Positions 34,357 through 43,329 of a DNA stretch of 60,630 nucleotides are shown here, piece after piece. The translations under genes were made by a program, and so were the position numbers. This DNA is from Bdellovibrionales bacterium (GTDB taxonomy: Bacteria; Bdellovibrionota; Bdellovibrionia; Bdellovibrionales; UBA1609). Location of the stretch: positions 1 through 60,630 of the forward strand of contig JALZUR010000009.1 in assembly GCA_023301025.1 (NCBI GenBank). The letters run 5' to 3'. Positions within the stretch are counted from its first letter, which is position 1; each line of letters opens with the position of its first letter. Below the pieces are notes generated by a model. It did not search any database, was not told the DNA's origin, and saw only the letters and a program-made list of their open reading frames with translations.

Positions 34357-35745
34357 CTATAGCCTTTCTAAAAACCTATCAAATGTTTGTCGCGCACCAA
34401 ACTGATCTCCATTTCTACCATTATAGATAAAAGTAAAAATATAATCTTCTCCTCCAGCACCTTTTGCATAGCCTGCAAGAGAGGACACTCCAGCTAGAAG
34501 CCCTGTCTTTGCTCTAACAGTTCCTTTAATTTTATTGCAAATACGATCTTTTAAAGTTCCGTCTGTACAAGAAATAGGTAAAGAGACTAAAAACTCTGGG
34601 TAATAAGGCTTCAACATAAGCTCTTTTAAAAGATTTGCTAAGTCCTGTGCTGAGATTTTATTTTCAGTACTCAATCCAGAAGCACTTACAAAATTCCAAG
34701 GGTTTTTAAAGCTGTAGGCTTTACCCACTCCTTTAATAATAGTCTTAATGCCTTGGTCATAGACTCCGCTTGCACCTCTTATTCTATTGTCCGCATACTT
34801 CACCATAGAGTCAGCTATAAAGTTGTTAGAGTACTTCATCATAAGCTTTACAATTTCAGACATAGGAGGGCTTTCAACTTTACCTAATTCTACAGCTGTT
34901 TTTGGTGTTTTTGACCAGATGATTTTTCCTGAAATTTTAATGCCACGGTCTCTAAACATTTTTAAAACTTGAGACTGAAAACTTTTTCTAGGACTTACAA
35001 CTCTTCTGTACACAGATTTTTCTTTGTCTTGTACATCTTTTCCGTAATTTATAGTCACAAGCTCTTTTTCTGGAAACCCCCTTAAATCAACAGAAGCACT
35101 TCGTCTCAAATTTGATTTAATTTTTAAATCAAAGTAAGGGTTTACAGGGTCAGTTACAGCTCTTTTTGTAGAAGCATCCAAAAACCTTACGCGAACTGAA
35201 TTCCAATTGACAGGAAGACCAGAAATTGAGGCATTGTAAGCTCTTTGATTCCATTTTTTTCTACCAGCTTCTAAAAAGTTTTGATCAAAAACAGTGTCGT
35301 CTAAAACAAGGTTACCTGTGATCTTTTTTACACCCCAAAGATCAAGTTCATTTAATAGTAGCCATAGCTTTTCAGTTACAAAAGTAGGGTCACCGTGACC
35401 TTTGATGTATAAGTTTCCCAAAACTTCAGATTTTTTAGGCTTTTGATCTACATACAAATAAGTAGGCACTTTTTCATGAATGCCATAAGACTCTAGTAAA
35501 GCTACACCCGTGATGATTTTAGATAAAGATGCCGGAACCATAGGCTCTTTTTCTTTTGAACTTAAAACCTTTACCCACTCCCCTTTTAAATTTTTCTTAA
35601 GGAGCACTAATCCAAATTTATTATAAGCTAGCCGCTTTGAAGCAATTGATTTTTTAAAAAGAGCCTCATAGTCTGGCGTGACAGCGTAAGATAGGTTTCC
35701 TAAACTTAAAACAAATATGAAAATAAACAGCTTAATCTTAATCAT
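34357..35745 (-). CDS. dacB: D-alanyl-D-alanine carboxypeptidase/endopeptidase, PBP4 type
   Basis: A 462-residue exported S13-family enzyme that trims or cuts peptidoglycan peptides. The signal peptide runs to LSYA (residue ~21). Catalytic motifs are S73-L-S-K76, YSNNFIAD (S-x-N) and RAKTGLLAG (K-T-G). The ATG at 35745 is chosen because a signal peptide follows and GAGAG lies upstream; an earlier start at 35784 would add 13 polar residues. Its first 29 bases overlap the divergent peptide-binding lipoprotein gene. In Bdellovibrio, PBP4 homologues remodel prey walls, so a predatory role is possible here. Confidence 0.92.
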   Translation of the reverse strand: MIKIKLFIFIFVLSLGNLSYAVTPDYEALFKKSIASKRLAYNKFGLVLLKKNLKGEWVKVLSSKEKEPMVPASLSKIITGVALLESYGIHEKVPTYLYVDQKPKKSEVLGNLYIKGHGDPTFVTEKLWLLLNELDLWGVKKITGNLVLDDTVFDQNFLEAGRKKWNQRAYNASISGLPVNWNSVRVRFLDASTKRAVTDPVNPYFDLKIKSNLRRSASVDLRGFPEKELVTINYGKDVQDKEKSVYRRVVSPRKSFQSQVLKMFRDRGIKISGKIIWSKTPKTAVELGKVESPPMSEIVKLMMKYSNNFIADSMVKYADNRIRGASGVYDQGIKTIIKGVGKAYSFKNPWNFVSASGLSTENKISAQDLANLLKELMLKPYYPEFLVSLPISCTDGTLKDRICNKIKGTVRAKTGLLAGVSSLAGYAKGAGGEDYIFTFIYNGRNGDQFGARQTFDRFLERL

Positions 35746-37189
35746 TATACTCTCAAGTTTAGGGTCTCTTACTACAGCATGCAAGAGTCAAAAAACTAGA
35801 CCAACTGACACTGTTAATGTGGCTCTTGGAGCGCCCCCTTTTTCGATTGATCCCCTTTTAGCTACAGACGCAACCGGTATGCGCTTTGTATCTTTAACCC
35901 ATCAGTCCTTGGTGAAAATTGGTACTGATCTTAAGGCTGCACCAGATCTAGCACACAAGTGGACAGTTTTAGGGGATAGCTATACTTTTTATATAAAAAA
36001 AGACACCAAATTTTCTGATGGAAGTGCAATTGAGTGTACTGATTTAATCAGAAGCATAAAAAGCTATAAAGATCCTAAATGCCCTTTTAACAGAGCCTTT
36101 ACTCCCATAGTTAAAGAGAGCTGCAGTGAAGACAAGGATAATAACTTAATTCTTTCTTTAAAATTAAAAGAAGCTTCAGCTAAGTTTTTACTCTCAGACC
36201 TCCCGGTATTAAAAATTATCAGTAAATCTCAAAAAGGCTCAGGTGCTTTTGTTTTAGTGGATAAAAAACCAACGCAATACACTTTAGAACCTAACACCCA
36301 CTCAATTAAAAAGCTTAACTATAAACTTGTTTTTTATTTTCTTAAAGATGACTTTTCTAGATTTTTAAAAACCTATAAAGGTGAAATTGATATAGCTCCA
36401 AACTCTATACCTTTTGAAAAAGTTAACTCTTTTAAAGATACTAAGTTTAAAATACTAGAACGCCCCTCTCTTTCGACCTCTTATCTTTTAATAAATTTTA
36501 AAAACAAAGATCTATCAAGACTCGCAACAAGAAAGCTCATTTATTCTGATATAGATATTCCCGACCTTGTAACAAATAGGTTTGATAATCACGTGACCTT
36601 AGCAAAATCACTTTTAAGCCCTGAGCACCCCTACTTCTCAAAAGAACTGCATTCAAAAAATCACAAAACTGCAATCAACACTAAAGCACAATCATCTCCT
36701 GGTATTATTCGTCTAAAAACCTCTAATTCACGGCAGAGCATTGAAACAGGTAAAATAATTGCACAAAAACTAAGAGATAAAGGCATGCCTATTCAAGTTC
36801 AAAGTTTTGAATGGGGAACCTTTTATCGTGATATTAAAATGGGCCAATATGATATGGCTTTAATGAAGTGGGTGGGAGTGATTGATCCTGATCAATACAA
36901 TGTTGCTTTTCATTCAGATGAATTTCCACCTGGAAGAAATCGCGGCTATTATAAAAACCTTAAGTTAGACAGAATATTAGATGAAGCACGTGTTGAGTTA
37001 GATTTAAGAAAACGACAAAAATTTTATAATATGGTACAAAACACTGTGTTTGAAGACTTAGCCATTATACCTCTGTGGCATGAAAATCAAATTCATGTTG
37101 TTCACCCAAGGGTTAAAAACTATAAAGTAAACCCAATGGGAGACTTCACATCTTTAGAGGCTTTAAGAATCACTGAGGAAAAATTATGA
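35717..37189 (+). CDS. Peptide-type ABC substrate-binding lipoprotein (SBP family 5)
   Basis: A 490-residue solute-binding protein with a lipoprotein signal ending L-T-T-A-C (Cys near 22) and the SBP_bac_5 start NVALGAPPFSIDPLLATD, then LAHKWTVLGDSYTFYIKKDTKFSDGS. The C-terminal lobe has WGTFYRDIKMGQYDMALMKWVG. It would bind peptides, but no permease or ATPase genes are adjacent, so it is an orphan here. The ATG at 35717 is the only start that keeps the signal peptide. There is no clear ribosome site. The start region overlaps the divergent dacB. The stop overlaps the next ATG by four bases. Confidence 0.88.
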   Translation: MKINSLILIIILSSLGSLTTACKSQKTRPTDTVNVALGAPPFSIDPLLATDATGMRFVSLTHQSLVKIGTDLKAAPDLAHKWTVLGDSYTFYIKKDTKFSDGSAIECTDLIRSIKSYKDPKCPFNRAFTPIVKESCSEDKDNNLILSLKLKEASAKFLLSDLPVLKIISKSQKGSGAFVLVDKKPTQYTLEPNTHSIKKLNYKLVFYFLKDDFSRFLKTYKGEIDIAPNSIPFEKVNSFKDTKFKILERPSLSTSYLLINFKNKDLSRLATRKLIYSDIDIPDLVTNRFDNHVTLAKSLLSPEHPYFSKELHSKNHKTAINTKAQSSPGIIRLKTSNSRQSIETGKIIAQKLRDKGMPIQVQSFEWGTFYRDIKMGQYDMALMKWVGVIDPDQYNVAFHSDEFPPGRNRGYYKNLKLDRILDEARVELDLRKRQKFYNMVQNTVFEDLAIIPLWHENQIHVVHPRVKNYKVNPMGDFTSLEALRITEEKL

Positions 37190-37836
37190 TTGATTTGAAA
37201 ACAGATATTTTTTTTAAAAATTTACCTGATGAAATAAAGCACCTCTTTGATTCGGAAAAACCTTGGTCACCACTTAATGGTAAGCTTAAAAGCTACTTTT
37301 CAGATAATAAAGAAAATGTTTTATTAGGGGATATTTCGCCTCAAGCATTTATTGAAGGCACAGGTATTGTCATTGAAGAAGGTGCAAAGGTTGAAGCCTT
37401 TGCGTTTATAAAAGGCCCTTGTTTTATTGGGTCAGGGTCAGAGATAAGACATGGAGCATACATTAGAGGTAATGTTTTTATTGGTAAAGATTGCGTGGTT
37501 GGACACAGCACAGAAGTAAAACACTCTATCTTTTGTGACAATGCAAAGGCGGGGCATTTTAACTACATAGGGGATAGTATTTTAGGAAACAGTGTAAACT
37601 TAGGTGCAGGTACAAAAATAGCAAACCTTAAAATTACACCAGGTACTGTTAAATTAAAAATTAATGATAACTTTTACGATTCAGGTCTTAAAAAGTTCGG
37701 TGCTCTCTTAGGCGATAAAACAGAAACAGGCTGTAACTCTGTTCTAAACCCTGGAACACTCTTAGCTACAGGCAGTAAAGTTTACCCTTTAAGTTCAGTA
37801 TCAGGCGTTTATTTAAAAAAGAGAATTTTTAAATAA
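37186..37836 (+). CDS. Left-handed beta-helix acyltransferase-like protein
   Basis: A 216-residue protein built mainly of hexapeptide repeats (about residues 48-150, with units such as VKAFAFI/IGSGSEI/IRGNVFIGKDCVVG) as in the C-terminal part of GlmU and related sugar-nucleotide acetyltransferases. NLGAGTKIANLKI resembles the GlmU acetyl-CoA site region. There is no nucleotidyltransferase domain. It might acetylate a sugar or amino-sugar, or be a structural relative. It is translated with the upstream binding protein (ATGA overlap), though a functional link is not evident. Confidence 0.7.
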   Translation: MIDLKTDIFFKNLPDEIKHLFDSEKPWSPLNGKLKSYFSDNKENVLLGDISPQAFIEGTGIVIEEGAKVEAFAFIKGPCFIGSGSEIRHGAYIRGNVFIGKDCVVGHSTEVKHSIFCDNAKAGHFNYIGDSILGNSVNLGAGTKIANLKITPGTVKLKINDNFYDSGLKKFGALLGDKTETGCNSVLNPGTLLATGSKVYPLSSVSGVYLKKRIFK

Positions 37837-37903
37837 CACTAGTTCTAAAAATCGAAGCCTGTATATAAACGGCTGTCATACAATGTTCCATCAAATCTAA
37901 GAG

Positions 37904-37950
37904 ATATCTCTTTTGTTGTCGGATCCTATCGTACTAAGAGATATTTTTTA
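37904..37950 (+). terminator. Terminator between convergent genes
   Basis: ATATCTCTT (37904-37912) pairs with AAGAGATAT (37936-37944) and TTTTTT follows. The left arm can also pair with the AAGAGAT just before it, a competing 14-base palindrome (37899-37912). It should end the beta-helix gene message before the convergent lspA. Confidence 0.6.
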
Positions 37951-37960
37951 TTTAGAAACT

Positions 37961-38908
37961 CTAAGAGGCTATAACGTCAGTGTTGTTCTTATTCTCTACA
38001 TCTTTTGATTCAAATGCATTTACTTTTTCATGTAACCCTCTAAACTCAGCAGCTATTTCTTCCAGCTGTTTAAACTCATCATAGTTTCTAAGTTTAAATT
38101 CATAAGTCTTACCTGCTTTTAGATCTTTTATATATCTTTTAAAACCATAAATTGGGCCTGCTGATCTATGAGATAAAAAGCGCCCCACTAAAAACAAAGT
38201 TACACTAAACATAATAGATAAAAGAACTAAAATTGCTAAAAAAGGTGTAAGATACTTTGAAGGACTTACTGTACCATTTCTCATAAAATCTAAAATCATA
38301 ACTCTCATAAAAGTGTAAGAGTACACACCAAAAATCAAAGAGAACCAAAGGTTAACTGAAGCAAGCATAATTGAGTATTTGATTTGATACTTAGGATCAA
38401 TCCACACTTTATTTCTTTTATTGTCTTCATGCCAAATCAAATGACCTTTAAATAAAATCATATAAACAATAAGCGCGTAGCCCACCCATTGAACAGCATC
38501 AGCTATATTAAAAGCAGGTGATAAAGTCGTATCATAACGTAGAACTATAAAATCAACTACAGCCCCATGGACCACTCTGTCAGTAACATTACCTAAAATA
38601 CCACCTAATAGGATACTTAAACCAACTCTTAACTTCATTACATTTTCTGGTAAGAAAAACTGAATAACAGCATATACAAAAACTAGACAAGCACCACTTG
38701 TAGTTAAAGATACAATTCTTAAAAGTGGTGGTAGATCAGAAAACATTCCAAGCATAGCGCCATGATTGTAATGCATTACAATTCCAAAGTATTCAGTCCA
38801 AGTAGGCCCACCTTCAGTAAAGCCTAAAGCCCAAAATTTTGTGATTTGATCCAAACCAAGTGCAACGAAAAGTGGTAAAATTGTAAGAATCCAGCCTTTT
38901 TTATTCAT
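37961..38908 (-). CDS. lspA: Signal peptidase II fused to a HAMP-like domain
   Basis: A 315-residue protein, twice the usual LspA length of ~160. The first half is a complete prolipoprotein signal peptidase: four membrane helices, GNVTDR with Asp110 and FNIADA with Asp137, the catalytic pair. It processes the many lipoproteins of this window. The second half adds two more membrane helices (about 178-200 and 222-245) and then SHRSAGPIYGFKRYIKDLKAGKTYE, with a following NYDEFKQLEEI, resembling the HAMP-like domain of sensory proteins. The tail is acidic and polar. No ribosome site is strong. It may sense or regulate envelope state. Confidence 0.9.
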   Translation of the reverse strand: MNKKGWILTILPLFVALGLDQITKFWALGFTEGGPTWTEYFGIVMHYNHGAMLGMFSDLPPLLRIVSLTTSGACLVFVYAVIQFFLPENVMKLRVGLSILLGGILGNVTDRVVHGAVVDFIVLRYDTTLSPAFNIADAVQWVGYALIVYMILFKGHLIWHEDNKRNKVWIDPKYQIKYSIMLASVNLWFSLIFGVYSYTFMRVMILDFMRNGTVSPSKYLTPFLAILVLLSIMFSVTLFLVGRFLSHRSAGPIYGFKRYIKDLKAGKTYEFKLRNYDEFKQLEEIAAEFRGLHEKVNAFESKDVENKNNTDVIAS

Positions 38909-39006
38909 AGAAATCTATCGGTTCATCAAAGTCTCAAATACACTGAACTATGGTCGAGAAGCTGTAAATAAAAAATGTTATATTTAATATATTCAACTCA
39001 GATAAA

Positions 39007-39846
39007 CTACAGTCTCTTATTGGGAATCCTAGCCTCTAAGATCTTTGAAAGCATAAATCTTTTAGTCTGCTGATCCCCTGGGTCAGTAGCTACAAAAAAA
39101 CCAAGTTCATTTTCTTTTAGAACAAGGCCTTTTGGATTTAAAGTGCGCCATTGATTTTTTTTTGAACCTTTAGAGTACTTAATTTCAACTTCTTTTAAGT
39201 TTTCACATGAAGTAGCTAATTCTAAGATAAATTTTTTACTTTTTGATAATTCTGAAATGCTAAAGTATTTATAATTAAGATCCACCTTTTGCGCCTCTAG
39301 AAGCTCTTCTAAACTGTTGAAGTTTTTTATAAGCTCTAAAAAAACCAACATGCAAACTTCAGCATCTTGCATAGCCCTATGATTAGGTTTTAAATTAAGC
39401 TCTATATGCTGAGCTAAGTGAATAAGTCTATGAGATCTAAGCTTTGGCCAAAGACTTAAAGACAGATAACTTGTACACAGGTGTGATCTTTTGAGTGAAC
39501 TAAAGTCAGTTTTTATCAAACGCTCAAACTCATAAGCTAGAAAACCTAAATCAAAAGTTATATTATGTCCAACTAGAGGGGCATCCCCAATAAACTCAAG
39601 CATATCTTTTAAAACATCTTTTATATCAGGTGCATTTTTTAAAGACTCTAAACTTAGTCCATGAACTTTTTCAGACTCTTTTGTCATCCCCTTTAAAGGA
39701 CGCACATAAGACTCAAACCTATCTAACACTTGATCACCTTTAAATTTAATCAAAGCCACTTCACAGATTTCAGAGGTAAGCGGATACTTACCAGTCGTCT
39801 CAAAATCAAGTGCTACAATGGTCTGATCAGATAAAGAAGAACTCAT
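39007..39846 (-). CDS. DnaQ-like DEDDh exonuclease with C-terminal WYL-type domain
   Basis: A 279-residue protein. The N-terminal 3'-5' exonuclease has all five DEDDh residues: D14, E16, D99, H156 and D161. After a linker (about 170-210) the last ~65 residues (EIKYSKGSKKNQWRTLNP, then GFFVATDPG and KRFMLSKI) have the pattern of a WYL domain, a ligand or nucleic-acid binding module usually found in regulators. It lacks polymerase or clamp-binding features, so it is not simply DNA polymerase III epsilon. It diverges from dsbD. Confidence 0.8.
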   Translation of the reverse strand: MSSSLSDQTIVALDFETTGKYPLTSEICEVALIKFKGDQVLDRFESYVRPLKGMTKESEKVHGLSLESLKNAPDIKDVLKDMLEFIGDAPLVGHNITFDLGFLAYEFERLIKTDFSSLKRSHLCTSYLSLSLWPKLRSHRLIHLAQHIELNLKPNHRAMQDAEVCMLVFLELIKNFNSLEELLEAQKVDLNYKYFSISELSKSKKFILELATSCENLKEVEIKYSKGSKKNQWRTLNPKGLVLKENELGFFVATDPGDQQTKRFMLSKILEARIPNKRL

Positions 39847-39961
39847 AAAATCACACTACTAAATAATAAAGGGTATGAACACTTTTAAAGTGATGACTTT
39901 TAAAATCCTTCTCTATAAAATTTTATAAGATTGGTTTTAAAATAAAGGACACTCATATATT

Positions 39962-41521
39962 ATGTTACGTTTATTAACACTCTCTGTTTTACTTCTCACA
40001 GGTTTTCAAAGTTTTGCTAAATCAAAAATTAATAAAAACCCGCTTAGCATTGAGGCTATTCAGCACGAGTGGCTGGATAAAAACAACAAACATTTAATTC
40101 TTACTTTAAAGCTAAAGCTTGCAAAAGAGCACAAAGCCTACGGAGATATCTTTAAAGTTGAAACAGAGAATTCCTCAGCTACAGTTAACCCACCAGAGGT
40201 CTCACCTTTGTTTTTTTCAGAAGACAAATACAATAAAGGAAAACAAAAACTTTTTTTTAAAGATGAGGGTTTTCTAAAAGTAAGCATTAAATCAAGTGTT
40301 GCTTTTGATTCCAATCTTGCAGCAAAACTTGTCTATCAAGCCTGCACTGAAAACTACTGCCTACTACCTAAAAAAATTGACTTTGAAGTTGAATTAGAAC
40401 CATCACTTAATAAATCAAACAGACAACTAGATTCTGAAAAAATAGCAGATAAAACTGATAAAGATTCAAAAAAGAGTTTCTCACTTTTTTTCATCTTTCT
40501 ATTCGGAATTCTAACAGCATTTAGCCCTTGTGTATTTCCAATGGTGCCCATCACCATGGGTGTTTTGGGTTTTACTAATACATCTAACAGATTAAAAGGC
40601 TTCATCATCGGTCTTTTTTATAGTTTAGGCTTAGCTTTAACCTACTCTTTAATTGGCTTAGCAGCAGCTCTTTCTGGTGGTTTTATTGGTCAATCTTTGG
40701 CAAACCCCTATATTGTTTGGGGAATATTTATATTCTATATTTTAATGGGTTTGGCTCTACTAGATATCTTCTCTTTTAAAACACCTGATAAGTTTTCTCA
40801 CATTTTATCTAAGATTAAAATTAAGGGTGTGTTTGGTGCTTTTTTAGCAGGAGCCATTGGTGGAGTGATTGCAAGTCCTTGTGTTGGCCCAGCTGTAGCC
40901 TCAATCCTTGCCCACGTAGCTCATAAAAATGATCCTGTGTATGGCTTTATAGCTCTTTTTACATATGGCATGGGCCTTGGGTCATTATTTGTAGCCATGG
41001 GTGTTTTTTATGGAGAGCTCTCAAGAATTTTAAAGCCAGGAAAATGGATGCTTTATACTAAATACCTTCTTGCAGGGCTTATATTCTTAGGGGCTGCTGT
41101 ATTTATTAAACCGCACGTCTCAAACCTCATAGGATCTAAAAAATCGGATAAATATGGTATCTGGGCACCATTTACTGAAGAAACTTATAAGAGTGCTTTA
41201 TTGCAAAATAAGCCCATAATCATTGATTTCTACGCCGATTGGTGTTCTGCATGCAAAACTCTGGACGAAAAGATTTTCACAAAAGATTTTTTCATTGAAT
41301 CTTCACAAGGTATAGTGCTACTCAAGTTTGATGCCACTCGCCCCACTTCAGATGAAGAAGAGCAATTAGCTCAGTTTGAAGTTTATGGACTGCCAACGAT
41401 TTTATTTATAAATGACAAAGGCTTGGTTCAAGAGGATCTAACACTGACAGGATATGAACCATGGGAAGACTTCAAAGTAAGACTAGAAGAAATCAAAAAA
41501 AGACAAGCGAAGGACCTTTAA
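39962..41521 (+). CDS. dsbD: Thiol:disulfide interchange protein DsbD
   Basis: A 519-residue three-part protein that carries electrons from cytoplasmic thioredoxin to the periplasm. Signal peptide (to about residue 19), periplasmic alpha domain with the CTENYC pair (C-x4-C), an eight-helix core with SPCVFPMVP and SPCVGP cysteines, and a C-terminal thioredoxin-like gamma domain with WCSACK near 428-433. It overlaps the pseudouridine synthase gene by 61 bases. The nearest purine-rich ribosome site (AAGGA) is 15 bases before the ATG, rather far. Confidence 0.93.
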   Translation: MLRLLTLSVLLLTGFQSFAKSKINKNPLSIEAIQHEWLDKNNKHLILTLKLKLAKEHKAYGDIFKVETENSSATVNPPEVSPLFFSEDKYNKGKQKLFFKDEGFLKVSIKSSVAFDSNLAAKLVYQACTENYCLLPKKIDFEVELEPSLNKSNRQLDSEKIADKTDKDSKKSFSLFFIFLFGILTAFSPCVFPMVPITMGVLGFTNTSNRLKGFIIGLFYSLGLALTYSLIGLAAALSGGFIGQSLANPYIVWGIFIFYILMGLALLDIFSFKTPDKFSHILSKIKIKGVFGAFLAGAIGGVIASPCVGPAVASILAHVAHKNDPVYGFIALFTYGMGLGSLFVAMGVFYGELSRILKPGKWMLYTKYLLAGLIFLGAAVFIKPHVSNLIGSKKSDKYGIWAPFTEETYKSALLQNKPIIIDFYADWCSACKTLDEKIFTKDFFIESSQGIVLLKFDATRPTSDEEEQLAQFEVYGLPTILFINDKGLVQEDLTLTGYEPWEDFKVRLEEIKKRQAKDL

Positions 41522-42405
41522 AGAAAAAAGCTTCCAGCACTAAAAATGCTGGTGGTCCAAAAAACACTAAAAGTGCAGGTTCAAATAGAACGAACAACAC
41601 TCTTAAAAAGAAAAAAACATCTTTAAAAAAGAAAAATACTGTGCGCTCCAAAAATGTAAGCGAGAGCACCGAAGTAAGGCTTAATAAATTTTTATCTCTT
41701 TCAGGGGTTTGTAGCAGGCGAAAAGCTGATGAACATATTCAGTTAGGAGATGTAAGGGTAAATGGTAATGTTGTAACTGAAATGGGTTTTAAAGTTAACC
41801 CAAAGTCAGACAGTGTTTTATTTAAAAGAAAAAAAATAAAGCCTACTGAAGACTTCACCTATGTGATTTTATTCAAACCTAGAAACTTTATAACCACCTT
41901 AAATGATCCCCACGGCCGCCCAACTGTTCTAGATTTGGTTCCAAAAAAATTAAGCAGAATGCATATTTTTCCAGTAGGGAGATTAGATTGGGGAAGTGAA
42001 GGCTTACTCGTCTTAACAAATGATGGTGCTTACGCTCAAAAAGTTCTACATCCAAAACAAGAGATCCCAAAAAGCTATGAGGTGAAAGTTGAAGGAGAAG
42101 TCCCTGAAAAGCTTATTCAAAAACTGCTTAGAGGTGTTTCTTTAGATGATGGAAAAGCAAAAGCTATTGATGTTAAGCCTTTTAGAAAATCTACTACAGG
42201 AACTCACACGTGGCTTAGAATTACTGTTACAGAGGGTAGAAACAGACTTATTAGAAGAATGCTTGAGCGCTTAGGCCTATCTGTAATGCGATTAAGACGT
42301 GTTAGCATAGGACGCCTCAAAATAGGACACTTAAAAGCCGGAGACTGGGCGTATTTAAATGAAAGCCAAAAAGATTTAGCTTTAAAAAGCTTTTCTAAAG
42401 ATTAA
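41461..42405 (+). CDS. rluB: Pseudouridine synthase, RsuA/RluB family
   Basis: A 314-residue rRNA pseudouridine synthase. A Lys/Ser-rich basic tail (residues 1-65) precedes an S4 RNA-binding domain (VRLNKFLSLSGVCSRRKADEHI), then the catalytic domain with GRLDWGSEGLLVLTND (catalytic Asp), and TEGRNRLIRRMLERLG. RluB would modify 23S U2605, though RluE/RsuA-type targets cannot be excluded. The ATG lies within dsbD, with AGGA eight bases upstream; 61 bases are read in two frames. Confidence 0.85.
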   Translation: MGRLQSKTRRNQKKTSEGPLKKKASSTKNAGGPKNTKSAGSNRTNNTLKKKKTSLKKKNTVRSKNVSESTEVRLNKFLSLSGVCSRRKADEHIQLGDVRVNGNVVTEMGFKVNPKSDSVLFKRKKIKPTEDFTYVILFKPRNFITTLNDPHGRPTVLDLVPKKLSRMHIFPVGRLDWGSEGLLVLTNDGAYAQKVLHPKQEIPKSYEVKVEGEVPEKLIQKLLRGVSLDDGKAKAIDVKPFRKSTTGTHTWLRITVTEGRNRLIRRMLERLGLSVMRLRRVSIGRLKIGHLKAGDWAYLNESQKDLALKSFSKD

Positions 42406-42468
42406 GTACTACCTACTGATTTTTTTAAAAAAAGATTGAAATAGTGACTTAGAACTAGAATCACTACC

Positions 42469-42482
42469 AGTGTTGCAACACT
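42469..42482. repeat. Perfect 14-base palindrome
   Basis: AGTGTTGCAACACT lies in the gap after rluB, next to an inverted repeat TAGTGA/TCACTA (about 42442-42466). It may be an operator for the small secreted protein gene 130 bases on. The remaining gap sequence is AT-rich with no clear promoter. Confidence 0.4.
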
Positions 42483-42612
42483 TTTATATCAGATTGATGC
42501 AATATTTAGAGTTTTTTAGACAGTTTATATGAATATTATAGTTTCTTAAAAAAAATCAGCCAATATAGTTAAAGCCAACTCATAAGCACAATAATAATGC
42601 CGATCAATAAGT

Positions 42613-42801
42613 ATGAAGTTTAATAAAATTAGACCCTTTTTAATATTAGCTTTTTTAGTAGGTTCTTTCCCACTACAAAGCGCTGATTTTATTCCAGAAA
42701 GTCAAATGCAAAGCTACACTTACAGCAGCACTGATGCTTGTAGTTCAGAAGATCATGGCTCATCTGATGATGATGAAAGTAAAAAGACAGCTTGTTTGTA
42801 A
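42613..42801 (+). CDS. Small secreted acidic peptide, unknown function
   Basis: A 62-residue reading frame with a convincing signal peptide (KFNKIRPFLILAFLVGSFPLQSA, cleaved near 24). The mature part is ~38 residues, rich in Ser and Asp (SSEDHGSSDDDESKK) with two Cys that could pair. There is no ribosome site of note, so the evidence is the signal peptide and isolated position. The family is not recognised. Confidence 0.45.
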   Translation: MKFNKIRPFLILAFLVGSFPLQSADFIPESQMQSYTYSSTDACSSEDHGSSDDDESKKTACL

Positions 42802-42867
42802 AAAACTTATTCTTAGTTTTATTCTTTTATTCATAAATCAATTCAAAGAAATCAATATACATTAAGC

Positions 42868-43320
42868 TTACATATGCTGTTTGATCTGTTTTTTATCCTC
42901 TTTTTCTCTCAAAGACTTTCTTTTATCTCCTTTATTTTTAGACTTTCCTAGCCCTAAAAGAAGTTTAATTTTTCCATTTTTTAAATATACTTTTATAGGC
43001 ACTAAAGCTTCATTTTTCTCTTTTGTAATGGCATACAATCTATCAATTTCAACTCTATTTAACAAAAGCTTTCTAACTCTTAAAGGACTATGATTGGCGT
43101 AACCTCCATTAGAGTACTCCGGAATATGAGCATTTTGTAAAAATACCTCTTTATTTTTAAACACAACATAGGCTTCTAAGATTGTCCCAAGCTTCATGCG
43201 AAGAGCCTTCACTTCACTGCCCTTTAAACTGATGCCCACCTCTAAGGTTTCATCTATAACATAGTTATGCCTGGCTTTTTTATTTTCAATTAAAAAGGGA
43301 CTCTTTTTAGACTTAGACAT
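42868..43320 (-). CDS. smpB: SsrA-binding protein SmpB
   Basis: A 150-residue partner of tmRNA in rescue of stalled ribosomes. Motifs: NKKARHNYVIDETLEVGISLKGSEVKALR, the HIPEYSNGGYANHSPLR loop and a C-terminal basic tail (GKSKNKGDKRKSLREKE) that enters the empty mRNA channel. Nine bases separate it from rsmA. tmRNA itself was not found in the window. Confidence 0.95.
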   Translation of the reverse strand: MSKSKKSPFLIENKKARHNYVIDETLEVGISLKGSEVKALRMKLGTILEAYVVFKNKEVFLQNAHIPEYSNGGYANHSPLRVRKLLLNRVEIDRLYAITKEKNEALVPIKVYLKNGKIKLLLGLGKSKNKGDKRKSLREKEDKKQIKQHM

Positions 43321-43329
43321 ATTAAAGAT

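Noticed and set aside
37899-37912. 14-base palindrome as an operator
   Set aside because: It lies between two convergent gene ends and its arm forms the terminator stem, so an end signal explains it better.
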